The position numbers and the translations under genes are program-made. 64,000 nucleotides of DNA from Vespertiliibacter pulmonis (GTDB lineage: Bacteria; Pseudomonadota; Gammaproteobacteria; Enterobacterales; Pasteurellaceae): NCBI RefSeq assembly GCF_013377275.1, contig NZ_CP016615.1:1-64000 (forward strand), read 5' to 3'. Under the pieces are notes generated by a model that searched no databases, was not told where the DNA came from, and was given only the letters and a program-made list of their open reading frames with translations. Shown here piece after piece: positions 17,059 through 25,175 of the stretch (positions within the stretch are counted from its first letter, which is position 1; each line of letters starts with the position of its first letter).

Positions 17059-17229
17059 CTAAATATATTCTCCAAACTGGTTGATCAACTCTTTAACAAA
17101 GTCATCTTGCTGTTTAGTAGAATAAGGATTGTAAAGCGATTTATACTTTTGATAGAGGGCTTGTTTATTACTCTCTTTATCTGATTTATCTCGTAGTTCT
17201 TCAATTTCTTTTTCATAGGGGTTTGCCAT
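17059..17229 (-). CDS. Small charged late protein, unknown function
   Basis: 56 aa, preceded by a strong ribosome site (TAAGGAGAATT). Starts MANPYEKEIEELRDKSDKE and is helical and strongly charged. No recognised family. First gene after the terminator at 17252 and probably co-transcribed with the 300-aa gene. Confidence 0.55.
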   Translation of the reverse strand: MANPYEKEIEELRDKSDKESNKQALYQKYKSLYNPYSTKQQDDFVKELINQFGEYI

Positions 17230-17251
17230 AATTCTCCTTATTTTAGGTATA

Positions 17252-17289
17252 AAAAAACCGCCTGTAACTTTCGCTACAAGCGGTGGGTT
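17252..17289 (-). terminator. Terminator after antirepressor, second inverted-repeat arm
   Basis: Perfect reverse complement of 13707-13744 over 38 bases. On the minus strand it is a strong hairpin with T-run just after the ant stop, and it carries the uptake core ACAAGCGGT. Confidence 0.8.
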
Positions 17290-17296
17290 AATCTAT

Positions 17297-18178
17297 TTAA
17301 TTTGCAATTCGTTTTGGTTCTTCAAGTAAGCTCAACATTCCTTTGACGAACATAATTCGTTCGCTTTTGGCTTGAATGTATTTGCGAGCTTTTGCCAAAG
17401 CTTGGTGAGTAGGTTCGTTCAAGTTGTAGATATGATAACCTCCTAGCTCTTTGTCAATTTCTCGTCCGATATGTGGAGCGTTATTCCGTATCTTTTCACC
17501 CATATCGTAAGCTCCATTAAGAGAATGAAAGAGATTAACGATAATATGCAATGCTTCTTCTTCTTTTATCGTGCAATTATTTAGTTGTTTAGGTTCATCA
17601 ATAATCAACTCACCTTCTAAACAAAGTTTATGAACATACTCTACTGCCATTGGCAACTGCTCTGATGTAAGTTCTTCGATTGATTGCACATTAAAACGCT
17701 GATGTACTAAATGATAGGCTTCAGAATAAATTAGCCCTTTTTTACTTACAAGCATATTTACGGCATCTCGTAACCCCGTTCTTTCATCTACTGTGGTTTT
17801 ATTTTCATATTTGCCTGTTTTGCGAATTGTTGGTAAAACTTCTGCTGTTACCCATTTTCTAAAACTGTGTGGGATAGAACCTTTTTTAACTGCATCACGG
17901 CAACGTAAGATCAAAGTGTACATTCCACTTTCGGAAACTATGCTCATTTCTTGCTGTCCGCCATGGGTGTAAATTAAACTTACTCCCTTCTCATCATCAT
18001 CTAAGGCTAGTAAGGACATTCTTGAGTTACTTAAACCAAGAGCATCACAGAGATCCCTAGCGACAAACCAAGGCTCCCTATTGATAACTAAAGTACGAAT
18101 TTCACTTTTATCAAATTTGAAAGTTGAAAATTCAGCCTGAATTTGAGTTTTTTGAGTTTGTATAGTATGATTATTCAT
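17297..18178 (-). CDS. Antirepressor (Ant-like, BRO-N domain)
   Basis: 293 aa. BRO-N domain at ~15-115 ([51 protein letters not shown]) followed by a C-terminal helical domain. Such proteins bind and inactivate CI-type repressors to induce lytic growth. Preceded by AGAAAGGAAATTTCT. The gene follows an Arc-like repressor, and a predicted antisense RNA covers its ribosome site, as in P22 immI. Its likely target is the CI at 54456; inferred. Confidence 0.85.
   Translation of the reverse strand: MNNHTIQTQKTQIQAEFSTFKFDKSEIRTLVINREPWFVARDLCDALGLSNSRMSLLALDDDEKGVSLIYTHGGQQEMSIVSESGMYTLILRCRDAVKKGSIPHSFRKWVTAEVLPTIRKTGKYENKTTVDERTGLRDAVNMLVSKKGLIYSEAYHLVHQRFNVQSIEELTSEQLPMAVEYVHKLCLEGELIIDEPKQLNNCTIKEEEALHIIVNLFHSLNGAYDMGEKIRNNAPHIGREIDKELGGYHIYNLNEPTHQALAKARKYIQAKSERIMFVKGMLSLLEEPKRIAN
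18144..18172 (+). promoter_or_regulatory. Promoter for antisense RNA inside ant start
   Basis: TTGAGT (18144-18149), 17 bases, TATGAT (18167-18172), on the + strand within the first codons of ant, which reads the other way. Transcription would begin near 18179, just beyond the ant ATG. Confidence 0.5.
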
Positions 18179-18246
18179 AGAAATTTCCTTTCTAAGGTTG
18201 GATTTTTCATTCTAAGCCTCAACAGTTGCCGCTGGTGAGGCTTTTC
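18179..18246 (+). ncRNA. Predicted sar-like antisense RNA to ant leader
   Basis: The RNA predicted from the promoter at 18144 runs to the hairpin AAGCCTCA/TGAGGCTT (18215-18244) followed by TTTT, about 68 nt. It is fully complementary to the ant ribosome site and the arc-ant spacer. P22 sar RNA has the same position, orientation and size. The RNA itself is inferred from signals only. Confidence 0.55.
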
Positions 18247-18248
18247 CA

Positions 18249-18407
18249 TTATTGAGTATTAGCTTGGTCCTTTTGCATGCTCTCTTCCAATAAATACTGT
18301 AATTCTTTTGTAAAACTGCGGTAGTTTTCTTTTCCCTTCGCTTTAACCCATTCAACCAATTCTATTGGTAATTGAGCAGAAACGTGTTTTCTTTCTTGGA
18401 TATTCAT
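18249..18407 (-). CDS. Arc-like ribbon-helix-helix repressor
   Basis: 52 aa, starting at the ATG after AGAGGACAAAATT. HVSAQLPIELVEWVKAKGKE forms the beta strand and first helix of an Arc/MetJ fold, and SFTKELQYLLEES the second helix. It probably represses its own promoter and the downstream ant gene. Lies between the operator region and ant, like arc in P22. Confidence 0.8.
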   Translation of the reverse strand: MNIQERKHVSAQLPIELVEWVKAKGKENYRSFTKELQYLLEESMQKDQANTQ

Positions 18408-18443
18408 AATTTTGTCCTCTTTATAAAATTGTGATAATATCAG

Positions 18444-18473
18444 CTTATAAAACTTGTTCATCTAATGAACAAG
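18444..18473 (-). promoter_or_regulatory. arc-ant promoter and palindromic operator
   Basis: Minus-strand TTGTTC (complement of 18467-18472), 17 bases, TATAAG (complement of 18444-18449). The perfect palindrome with arms CTTGTTCAT and ATGAACAAG (18453-18473) covers it. A second symmetry, GATAATATCA/TGATATTATA, surrounds both this and the divergent promoter. Likely bound by the S24-fold repressor, Arc-like protein or both. Confidence 0.55.
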
Positions 18474-18515
18474 AGTGATATTATACAAGTTAAAAGTTTA
18501 TTACAAGTGATTTTT

Positions 18516-19121
18516 ATGAAAAAAGAAGAAACTTTACCATTTAAAATTCTATTTAAGCAAAAGCGGACTGAATTAGGTTATACACAGAAAGACGTTGCCG
18601 AGAGAACGAATACTAGCCCTACGCTCATTTCTAAATATGAAAAAGGACTTGCAAAGCCACGTATTGAGACAGCAAAGCGAATCGCTGAACTGCTTAAAAT
18701 TGACCTAACCACACTCATTGAGTCTTTAACACAAGAAGAGGTTTACCTAACTAAAATTCCATTCTACCTAACAGAATTCGATGAAGATGAATTTTTATAT
18801 ATCCCAAATACTCTATTACCAAATAATGTCAGCCCTTCTAATTTCCTTGCTTATAAATATCAAGGTAATTCAATGGAGCCTATACTACAACATGGAGATA
18901 CGCTTATTGTAAACACAACGTATGACATGAATGATAACTGTTTTAATAAAGATATTTTTTTAGTTATGACCGATGATAATGTCTATACTAGACATATCGC
19001 TGTAGGAGATAAAAATAACTTTATTATCTATGCATCCAATAATATGTATCAATCATTTGAAATATCTCATCAACGCATTGAGATTATTGGAAAAGTAATT
19101 TGGCGTAGTGGCTTCATTTAA
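18516..19121 (+). CDS. Second S24-fold repressor, apparently non-cleavable
   Basis: 201 aa from the ATG before KKEETLPFK. HTH at ~16-65 (YTQKDVAERTNTSPTLISKYEKG) and an S24 fold with GNSMEPILQHGDT (Ser119). The position of the catalytic lysine is arginine (VYTRHI, ~159), and the linker at ~72-100 has no Ala-Gly or Cys-Gly cleavage pair. It diverges from arc-ant and probably represses it, standing where Mnt stands in P22. SOS self-cleavage seems unlikely; an earlier start at 18465 is possible but less likely. Confidence 0.82.
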   Translation: MKKEETLPFKILFKQKRTELGYTQKDVAERTNTSPTLISKYEKGLAKPRIETAKRIAELLKIDLTTLIESLTQEEVYLTKIPFYLTEFDEDEFLYIPNTLLPNNVSPSNFLAYKYQGNSMEPILQHGDTLIVNTTYDMNDNCFNKDIFLVMTDDNVYTRHIAVGDKNNFIIYASNNMYQSFEISHQRIEIIGKVIWRSGFI

Positions 19122-19174
19122 AATGCCATCAACAACACAAGCAAAACAATGTGCGACTGAATATATTGAAATAA

Positions 19175-19193
19175 AGCCCCTAAATATAGGGAC
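19175..19193. terminator. Convergent terminator
   Basis: CCCTA/TAGGG hairpin with T-rich flank on the minus strand and A/T-rich flank on the plus strand. It lies between the convergent second repressor and the 220-aa membrane protein gene. Confidence 0.5.
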
Positions 19194-19204
19194 TTAAAAT
19201 TTAT

Positions 19205-19867
19205 CTATTTACCTCTCATAATTTTATTACAGCTCTGTATTATGTAAATGTTAGTTGCATTGGGTTTCATTGCCCGCAGCTCTCTCTGACATTGATTATA
19301 AGGATCTGAATATCTATAATACCAAATAGCTATAATTACACCAATAATAACGATAAGAACACTAATCACTATTGGGTTTATTAATATTTCAGAGCATTTC
19401 ATTGCTTTAATCCTATCATATAAATTAGTAAGATTTACCTTGTTATTTTTTGCATACCACGTTGGTTTTAGAACTTTATAACTCAAAAAAATATTCTCTG
19501 TTCCAGTCCAGAGATACCAAAATAATAGTAAAAAAACAAAACCCACAATGCTAGAAAAATCTTTTATTTCTTTATATGAATGGAAATAATTTAATGAGAA
19601 ATACTTCATTTTATATACTATAATTTGAGGAAGAAATTGTATTATTGCAGCACTCAGAAAGAATATAGATAAAAAATTAATCCAAAATGCTATTTTGTTT
19701 TTTATAACAGTTAAATAAATAATAAAGAAAATAAGTGCTAAAAATAAATGAAATTTTATATCACCTCTTCCACCTTCATAAATAACATACATCAACCCCA
19801 AAAAATTTATAGGAAGTAAAAAATATGCCCAAATCCTATAAAACCAACGATAGAATACAGGTTTCAC
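19205..19867 (-). CDS. Multi-span membrane protein, possible conversion gene
   Basis: 220 aa, starting at GTG 19867 seven bases after GGGAG. About five hydrophobic helices (residues ~10-30, 40-52, 58-78, 103-122, 163-183), with the C-terminus outside the last helix. No family recognised. It is isolated between two terminators and is very AT-rich, as typical of a moron expressed from its own promoter; role inferred only. Confidence 0.6.
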   Translation of the reverse strand: MKPVFYRWFYRIWAYFLLPINFLGLMYVIYEGGRGDIKFHLFLALIFFIIYLTVIKNKIAFWINFLSIFFLSAAIIQFLPQIIVYKMKYFSLNYFHSYKEIKDFSSIVGFVFLLLFWYLWTGTENIFLSYKVLKPTWYAKNNKVNLTNLYDRIKAMKCSEILINPIVISVLIVIIGVIIAIWYYRYSDPYNQCQRELRAMKPNATNIYIIQSCNKIMRGK

Positions 19868-19938
19868 TTATTATCTCCCCAATGATCCAACCCTCATACC
19901 AAACTGCTTTTATTCTATCCAAAATTTAGACAAAAGAA

Positions 19939-19962
19939 AACCGCCTAATGTTATGGGCGGTT
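19939..19962 (-). terminator. Terminator after 142-aa gene
   Basis: AACCGCC/GGCGGTT hairpin followed on the minus strand by TTCTTTT. It ends the two-gene cassette at 19972-20918. Confidence 0.75.
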
Positions 19963-19971
19963 GGTGTGGTC

Positions 19972-20400
19972 TTAAACTCTATCTCGCATTGGATTAGTTT
20001 GTATATCTACATCAGGAAATGGAATATGCTTTGGTGAATAAGCCAAAATATAGATCTCATCATCACTTAATTTTTGATAATGAATAACCGCAGATGAAGT
20101 TAAGCCTTTAATATTCCACTCTAAATGGCAAGTATATATAGCGTGGTTATTAGCTCTATATGGCCCAGAATGGTAATGCCAACAGTGATGAATTTTATAC
20201 CACGCTGCATCAGGAATTTCATTACCCTTATTATCTTGCCAAGAGGTTTTATTTTTACCTTTCAACGGTAAGTCTTTCTCCACGCATTCAATAAAATCAA
20301 GCAACATCTCAATTTGAGGGTCATCAAAATAGGGCAGATCCCTAAAATATTCCTCATCTAACTCACCTGATTGAAATTGCGGAGAAAGTATAACTTTCAT
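19972..20400 (-). CDS. Second gene of terminator-bounded cassette
   Basis: 142 aa, start overlapping the upstream stop (TAATG). Acidic N-terminus, then a compact beta-rich C-terminal part (WHYHSGPYRANNHAIYTCHLEW, SAVIHYQKLSDDEIYILAYSP) that recalls small RelE/BrnT-type folds, without a recognised active site. It could be a toxin- or inhibitor-like accessory protein. Function unknown. Confidence 0.5.
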   Translation of the reverse strand: MKVILSPQFQSGELDEEYFRDLPYFDDPQIEMLLDFIECVEKDLPLKGKNKTSWQDNKGNEIPDAAWYKIHHCWHYHSGPYRANNHAIYTCHLEWNIKGLTSSAVIHYQKLSDDEIYILAYSPKHIPFPDVDIQTNPMRDRV

Positions 20401-20918
20401 TATACTCTCCTGTTTGCTAAGAGTTGCTTACGTTTTTCCTCACGAGAAAATCTCCCATCAAAAACTAGACCTGTATCTGGATTACCTGTGTACAATCTGC
20501 CATTTAAAACATCTTCGGCTCGTTTTTGATATTCGCAGGCTTTAAATAAATAAGTAATTTTATTTAATGTAGATTCAAATGCCGCTAATATTTCTGATAG
20601 CTCGCTTTTCTCTTCCGCATACGGCTTGCTCTGAAATAATAATGTCGCCGAGTCTTTAAACATACTCATCCATTCTATATGTTGAGATCGTTTAAAAATT
20701 TCATTATAACGAGAGGCAAGTTGATACAAGGCAAATAAGGCTCTTTCTGCCATAAATACACGGCTAGTTAATTCCGTAATATCAACATCTGAGGCTAGTT
20801 CTTCCGTAGTAAGAATATGACGAATACTTTCATATTGTGCAACAGTGTTTGAGTTAATAGGTTGTGCAATAGCAACAGCAGACGCTATGGCTGAACTGAC
20901 TAATCCTAATGAAGACAT
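20400..20918 (-). CDS. First gene of terminator-bounded cassette, helical protein
   Basis: 172 aa, preceded by AGGGGGAAATT. Hydrophobic N-terminus (LGLVSSAIASAVAIAQPI), then mainly amphipathic helix. No domain recognised. A TTGCTA/TAACAA-type promoter may lie between the terminator at 20972 and the start, so the pair could be expressed separately from the late operon. Confidence 0.5.
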   Translation of the reverse strand: MSSLGLVSSAIASAVAIAQPINSNTVAQYESIRHILTTEELASDVDITELTSRVFMAERALFALYQLASRYNEIFKRSQHIEWMSMFKDSATLLFQSKPYAEEKSELSEILAAFESTLNKITYLFKACEYQKRAEDVLNGRLYTGNPDTGLVFDGRFSREEKRKQLLANRRV

Positions 20919-20971
20919 AATTTCCCCCTATCACAAGCCTTTATTGTTACATAATTTGAACTAAGTAGCAA

Positions 20972-20991
20972 ACCGCACCCAAAAGTGCGGT
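20972..20991 (-). terminator. Hairpin after the giant virion protein gene
   Basis: ACCGCAC/GTGCGGT stem eight bases beyond the stop of the polyvalent protein. The + strand reads AAGTGCGGT, the Haemophilus-type uptake core. The T-run is weak on the minus strand. Confidence 0.55.
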
Positions 20992-20999
20992 CTGTTATT

Positions 21000-23900
21000 T
21001 TACAACTTCGGCGTGCCTGATTGGAGTGTGGTATCCAAGCCGTGTTCTCTTCGCCATTTATTCACAAAGGCTCGTTGGACTTTATCGGTATGTGGAACAT
21101 AGACCTCTCTAATCCATTTGTCGTAGGCATCTTGTGAAAGTGTGCCTTTATTGAGTGCCTTTGTACGTTTTGCCTTAAGCGAACGTAATTCACCTGTTCT
21201 TTTTTGGGCTAATTCATAAAAACGGACTTCTTGCATTTTCTCAGGCGTAACCCAGTCTGATAATTGCCCTGTTTCTTTGAAGCGTGTATAGGCTTTATGC
21301 GTAGCTTGTGCTTCTTCCATCGCTTCATAGAATGTGGTTTGAACAGCAAATTCATTCACATTACCGACCAAAGAACGTAATAGCACTGGTCTCTGTGTTT
21401 TCCCTAACTTTTCTCGATTCGGGTTTTCAATCAGAATATTAGTGGCTTCTCTAAATGAGCCTAACGGCAACGCATAGCCATTGATTAAATGCTTAACCGA
21501 CTCTGGGTACATATCGATCACGCCCCCCGTCATATCATACAACGATAAGGCAATATGTTCCCACGCATCTGCCGTGTTCGCTTTGCCCTGTTCTGCTTTG
21601 ATTTTCTCGCCACGTTCAAAGGTAGTATGAATTGGACGTCCGAACGCATCTCGATTAAAACCAAGTTGTATAACAGGCAAGGCAATACTTGGGGTAAGCG
21701 TGAGTACCAATTTTGCGACGGGGTCTTTTGATGCCGAAATATCCGAAGGCGATACAGGAGCAAAGACCTTACCGAAGTTTGTTACAACATTCACACTGGC
21801 ATCCGTTGCTGAAATTGAACCACGAGCTGCACGGCTCACATTCACGGCCATATTCCACGCTAATTGGGCTGAACCAAATCCAAGCGGTAATTTCCAGAAT
21901 TTATGTTCACTGTTTTCATCTGCCCAAGGGATTGGAATCGGAATAAAGCCTGTAATATCACCCAGCATATCCAATTTATTACCTGCTTCATCATCACCAA
22001 ACATTGAGGCAAATGCTAGAGCCAGTGCATTGTAAATCAGCATACTTGCCGTAACTTGCCTTGCAAAACGCAGTTTACCGCTCGGGGTATTCAAACTCTT
22101 TAATAAGACAGAAGCTCCCATCATTTTTGGTTGTAAGAACATAAAAAATCCTTTCAGACTTTTCGTTGCTGTCCCTGTTTTTCTGAAGTTTGACAAATCT
22201 AAGGTTAAACTCGCCGCTTGTTCAGGATCGACATTATTATCCACTAATGCTTTAAAGGTCGCTAAAGAAGAAACATAATCAAACGTGCCATTGTATGCCT
22301 CAACATAACCTGCCAACTGTTCAACAAAAACACCTTTGGCTGTGCCTTTTCTGCGAACCTGCTGGATAAAATCTTCTTCCGTTTTAGCAATCATTTGGGT
22401 GAAGGAGGATAAGCCACCATATTGCACTAATTGTGCCATTGCTCGTTCAGCCTCATTGTCTGAATTGATATCCAGCGATTGACCTCGTGCAAATTTATTG
22501 GTGGCTTTCCAAATCCCTTTATTAGGGTTTAACGCATTAAACCACACCGCCCGTCCAATTTTGTTTTTGGCTGCTTGCGATAATGCTTTACCGTTTTTAT
22601 CATAGATTTTTTGATCTCGAATTAAATCGGACTTATCCCACGTATCCCTAAACATATTTTTCGGGGCAAAATCGTAGGTCAGTTGCGTTACCCCTCGGGC
22701 CATCATTCTCGTTGGTTTTGAAACCCAAGTCGTCCAACGATTAGCCACTTCTACGTTGTCCTCTTTAAGATTCTTCACAACATTATCCGGTAGATGAATT
22801 TCATAATACTCACCTAAATCTTTGTGAATAAGCACATTATCATTAGGACGTGTTAATCCCATCAGCTTTTGAACAGATATACCTAACTCAGCACTCGCCT
22901 GTTCTTTCGCTGACTTTTCTGCCATTCCTTTTTCGGTGAGTTCGTCCACTCTCGCATTATAGCTATCAAATAACGATTGCTTAAACGGTTGCCAGCCATA
23001 AAACGTCGTTGTTTTACCGACCGCTTTCCATACGGCATCAAACGCATCTTCTGCTTCTGACGCGGTTCGTCCTTTTAACGCTTTGTCTCGAGAAATGTTG
23101 AGTGAACGAGAACCCACGCCCCCGATAAAGCCCGTGTCCTCACTCATATTTGGATCGCCCGTTAAAGGAACATAATATTGGTCAGCCATATATTCCTTAA
23201 TTTGTTCGGGCGTGTAACGTCCACTTTTTGAGTCAAGCAGTAGCATATATTTTTGCATCGCATAGAGATTAGCTAACACTTTTTCCATATCAGCTTTCGC
23301 AATATGTTTTTCCAATCCTGCCATATATGCCTGTGCTTCTGGAATAGACCAGCCGCCTGCTGTCCCTACTTTAAACGGTACATCTTCCGCCCCTTTGCCA
23401 AATTGAGTGCTATTCACATCTTCCTGACGATAGCGGTACTGCCTTTCTGCTGCACGATACGCACGAGCCGCCTTATCAATTGCAGATTGCTTACCACTTT
23501 GTTGTGCCTCTTCCAGTGCTAATTGAGCGTCATCAACGGCTTTTTTATCCGTCTCTAATAACCGTTGGTTTCGGATCACCGAATAACGTAATGATGCCCA
23601 AAACCCGACAATACGCTTGGTACTTAACGGGTCTTTCTGATATTTTTTCGCTAATTCACTCAACTCTTTTTGTAAAGGTTGCATAAATTTAGCTTCCAGT
23701 TCAGAACGGGCCACATCTCTCAAGTTCTTCGCACGATACATTCTTCCCTTGATAAGCGCTTTACCGTTCTCTTCCAAGGCTGGCAAGTTGTCTATCCAAT
23801 CAGAAATAGGCCGCAATGAGTCTGCAAAGATTTCATCTAATTTCGCCGTTGCCTTACCCCATCTTTCCGTCAATCGAGTAACATCTCGAGAAATTAAATC

Positions 23901-25175
23901 TTGGAATAAACTCGTGTGATCATCTTTCGCTTTCCCCGTTGCCGCTAAATCTTCAACGGATTGACGAGAATAGCGGATTTCGTTGGCTGAATTTTGAGTA
24001 ATATTTCTACTCCTGTCATTGAAATCTTTGATGCGTTGTACTAGACTATCAACATCGGCATTTTGTGGGGAAGTCAGTTTATCATCTTGATTAGCTGTGG
24101 CTTCCAAGTTACCCAAAATGCCGTTTTCATTTTCAACTTCAATAGTTTCAACTGAATAAATCTTATTACCTTGATCAAAATTCATCGCCTTAATCGTAAG
24201 CTTCGCTAATTTAACTTCTCCATCAATATTTAATGGTGCAAACATTCTATGTACACCTGCAATATTTGGATCATTATTTTTATGTGGTTCAACCCAACCT
24301 TGTACCGCATTTTCAAAAAGCTGATCGATATTCGCCACTGCCATTAAGTGATCGTGTACGTTAGTTGATTTTCCTGTTGCTTTACCACTTAATAATTTAT
24401 CTAAAGAACGTTTAGACAGAGTTGCAATCATTCCTGTTTTTTGATTTACCAAGGGCTCACCTAATAATTCAGAAACAATATTTCTTACCTCATCAAAACT
24501 ATTTGCTGTACGTCTTGGTATAGCTTCAGCAAAAGTATGCTCTCCACGCTGATTTACATTAGCTGAGTTATCAGATTGGTATTGACGTAAGTCGGCTTCT
24601 GTTTTAATATCACTACCAGTGGACTGTTTTAGTGATGCATATGCGGGCAATTGAAGCCCAAAGGTATTCGCAAAATCAGTCCCTTTTTTATCATTCCAAT
24701 AAAGCAAATCATCATTCAATCCTTTTTGAATTTGAGATTTACTGCGTCCATAAACACTCGCAATATTGACTAACTCTAATCCATTTTTATCTTGTTTTAG
24801 GTGTAGTGCTGCAATAATTGGCTTATTCCAACCATTCTCTTGCTCTACTAATTCAGTTAAAACAATATAACTTTTATCGTGAGTTATAGACTTCATCACG
24901 GCAACAGGATCGTTGATTTGGCTAGGTAATTGCTTCAATGTTTCTGCCGTTACATTATGTTTATCCTGCATTACTTTTTTAAAGGTTGAACCGTGAATAG
25001 TTACATTCACATCTGGCAACCCCAGCATTTTTAATACATCAGGCGTTGTACCTACATTAACATAACCAGCAACATTTCCGCCCTGATTAACTGTATCAAT
25101 TGCCTGAGCAAACTCAGAATTTGGATCTTCGTTTAGACTATAACGGGTATCTTCACTTGTGTTTTCATTTATTGA
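21000..25175 (-). CDS. Polyvalent ejection protein, C-terminal part (MuF_C, LPD3, LPD38)
   Basis: Open from codon 25175, straight after an in-frame TAG, to 21000. The first ATG is at 25028 (1342 aa), but no ribosome site precedes it. The 49 codons before it already encode the start of a MuF_C nuclease domain (GYVNVGTTPDVLK joining MLGLPDVNVTI). An LPD3-like region follows at ~155-300, then long helices and an LPD38-like region at ~789-970 (APKNMFRDTWD, FMFLQPKMMGASVLL). Such proteins are packaged in the capsid and injected. Probably the continuation of 25176-28367. Confidence 0.75.
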   Translation of the reverse strand, partial: SINENTSEDTRYSLNEDPNSEFAQAIDTVNQGGNVAGYVNVGTTPDVLKMLGLPDVNVTIHGSTFKKVMQDKHNVTAETLKQLPSQINDPVAVMKSITHDKSYIVLTELVEQENGWNKPIIAALHLKQDKNGLELVNIASVYGRSKSQIQKGLNDDLLYWNDKKGTDFANTFGLQLPAYASLKQSTGSDIKTEADLRQYQSDNSANVNQRGEHTFAEAIPRRTANSFDEVRNIVSELLGEPLVNQKTGMIATLSKRSLDKLLSGKATGKSTNVHDHLMAVANIDQLFENAVQGWVEPHKNNDPNIAGVHRMFAPLNIDGEVKLAKLTIKAMNFDQGNKIYSVETIEVENENGILGNLEATANQDDKLTSPQNADVDSLVQRIKDFNDRSRNITQNSANEIRYSRQSVEDLAATGKAKDDHTSLFQDLISRDVTRLTERWGKATAKLDEIFADSLRPISDWIDNLPALEENGKALIKGRMYRAKNLRDVARSELEAKFMQPLQKELSELAKKYQKDPLSTKRIVGFWASLRYSVIRNQRLLETDKKAVDDAQLALEEAQQSGKQSAIDKAARAYRAAERQYRYRQEDVNSTQFGKGAEDVPFKVGTAGGWSIPEAQAYMAGLEKHIAKADMEKVLANLYAMQKYMLLLDSKSGRYTPEQIKEYMADQYYVPLTGDPNMSEDTGFIGGVGSRSLNISRDKALKGRTASEAEDAFDAVWKAVGKTTTFYGWQPFKQSLFDSYNARVDELTEKGMAEKSAKEQASAELGISVQKLMGLTRPNDNVLIHKDLGEYYEIHLPDNVVKNLKEDNVEVANRWTTWVSKPTRMMARGVTQLTYDFAPKNMFRDTWDKSDLIRDQKIYDKNGKALSQAAKNKIGRAVWFNALNPNKGIWKATNKFARGQSLDINSDNEAERAMAQLVQYGGLSSFTQMIAKTEEDFIQQVRRKGTAKGVFVEQLAGYVEAYNGTFDYVSSLATFKALVDNNVDPEQAASLTLDLSNFRKTGTATKSLKGFFMFLQPKMMGASVLLKSLNTPSGKLRFARQVTASMLIYNALALAFASMFGDDEAGNKLDMLGDITGFIPIPIPWADENSEHKFWKLPLGFGSAQLAWNMAVNVSRAARGSISATDASVNVVTNFGKVFAPVSPSDISASKDPVAKLVLTLTPSIALPVIQLGFNRDAFGRPIHTTFERGEKIKAEQGKANTADAWEHIALSLYDMTGGVIDMYPESVKHLINGYALPLGSFREATNILIENPNREKLGKTQRPVLLRSLVGNVNEFAVQTTFYEAMEEAQATHKAYTRFKETGQLSDWVTPEKMQEVRFYELAQKRTGELRSLKAKRTKALNKGTLSQDAYDKWIREVYVPHTDKVQRAFVNKWRREHGLDTTLQSGTPKL

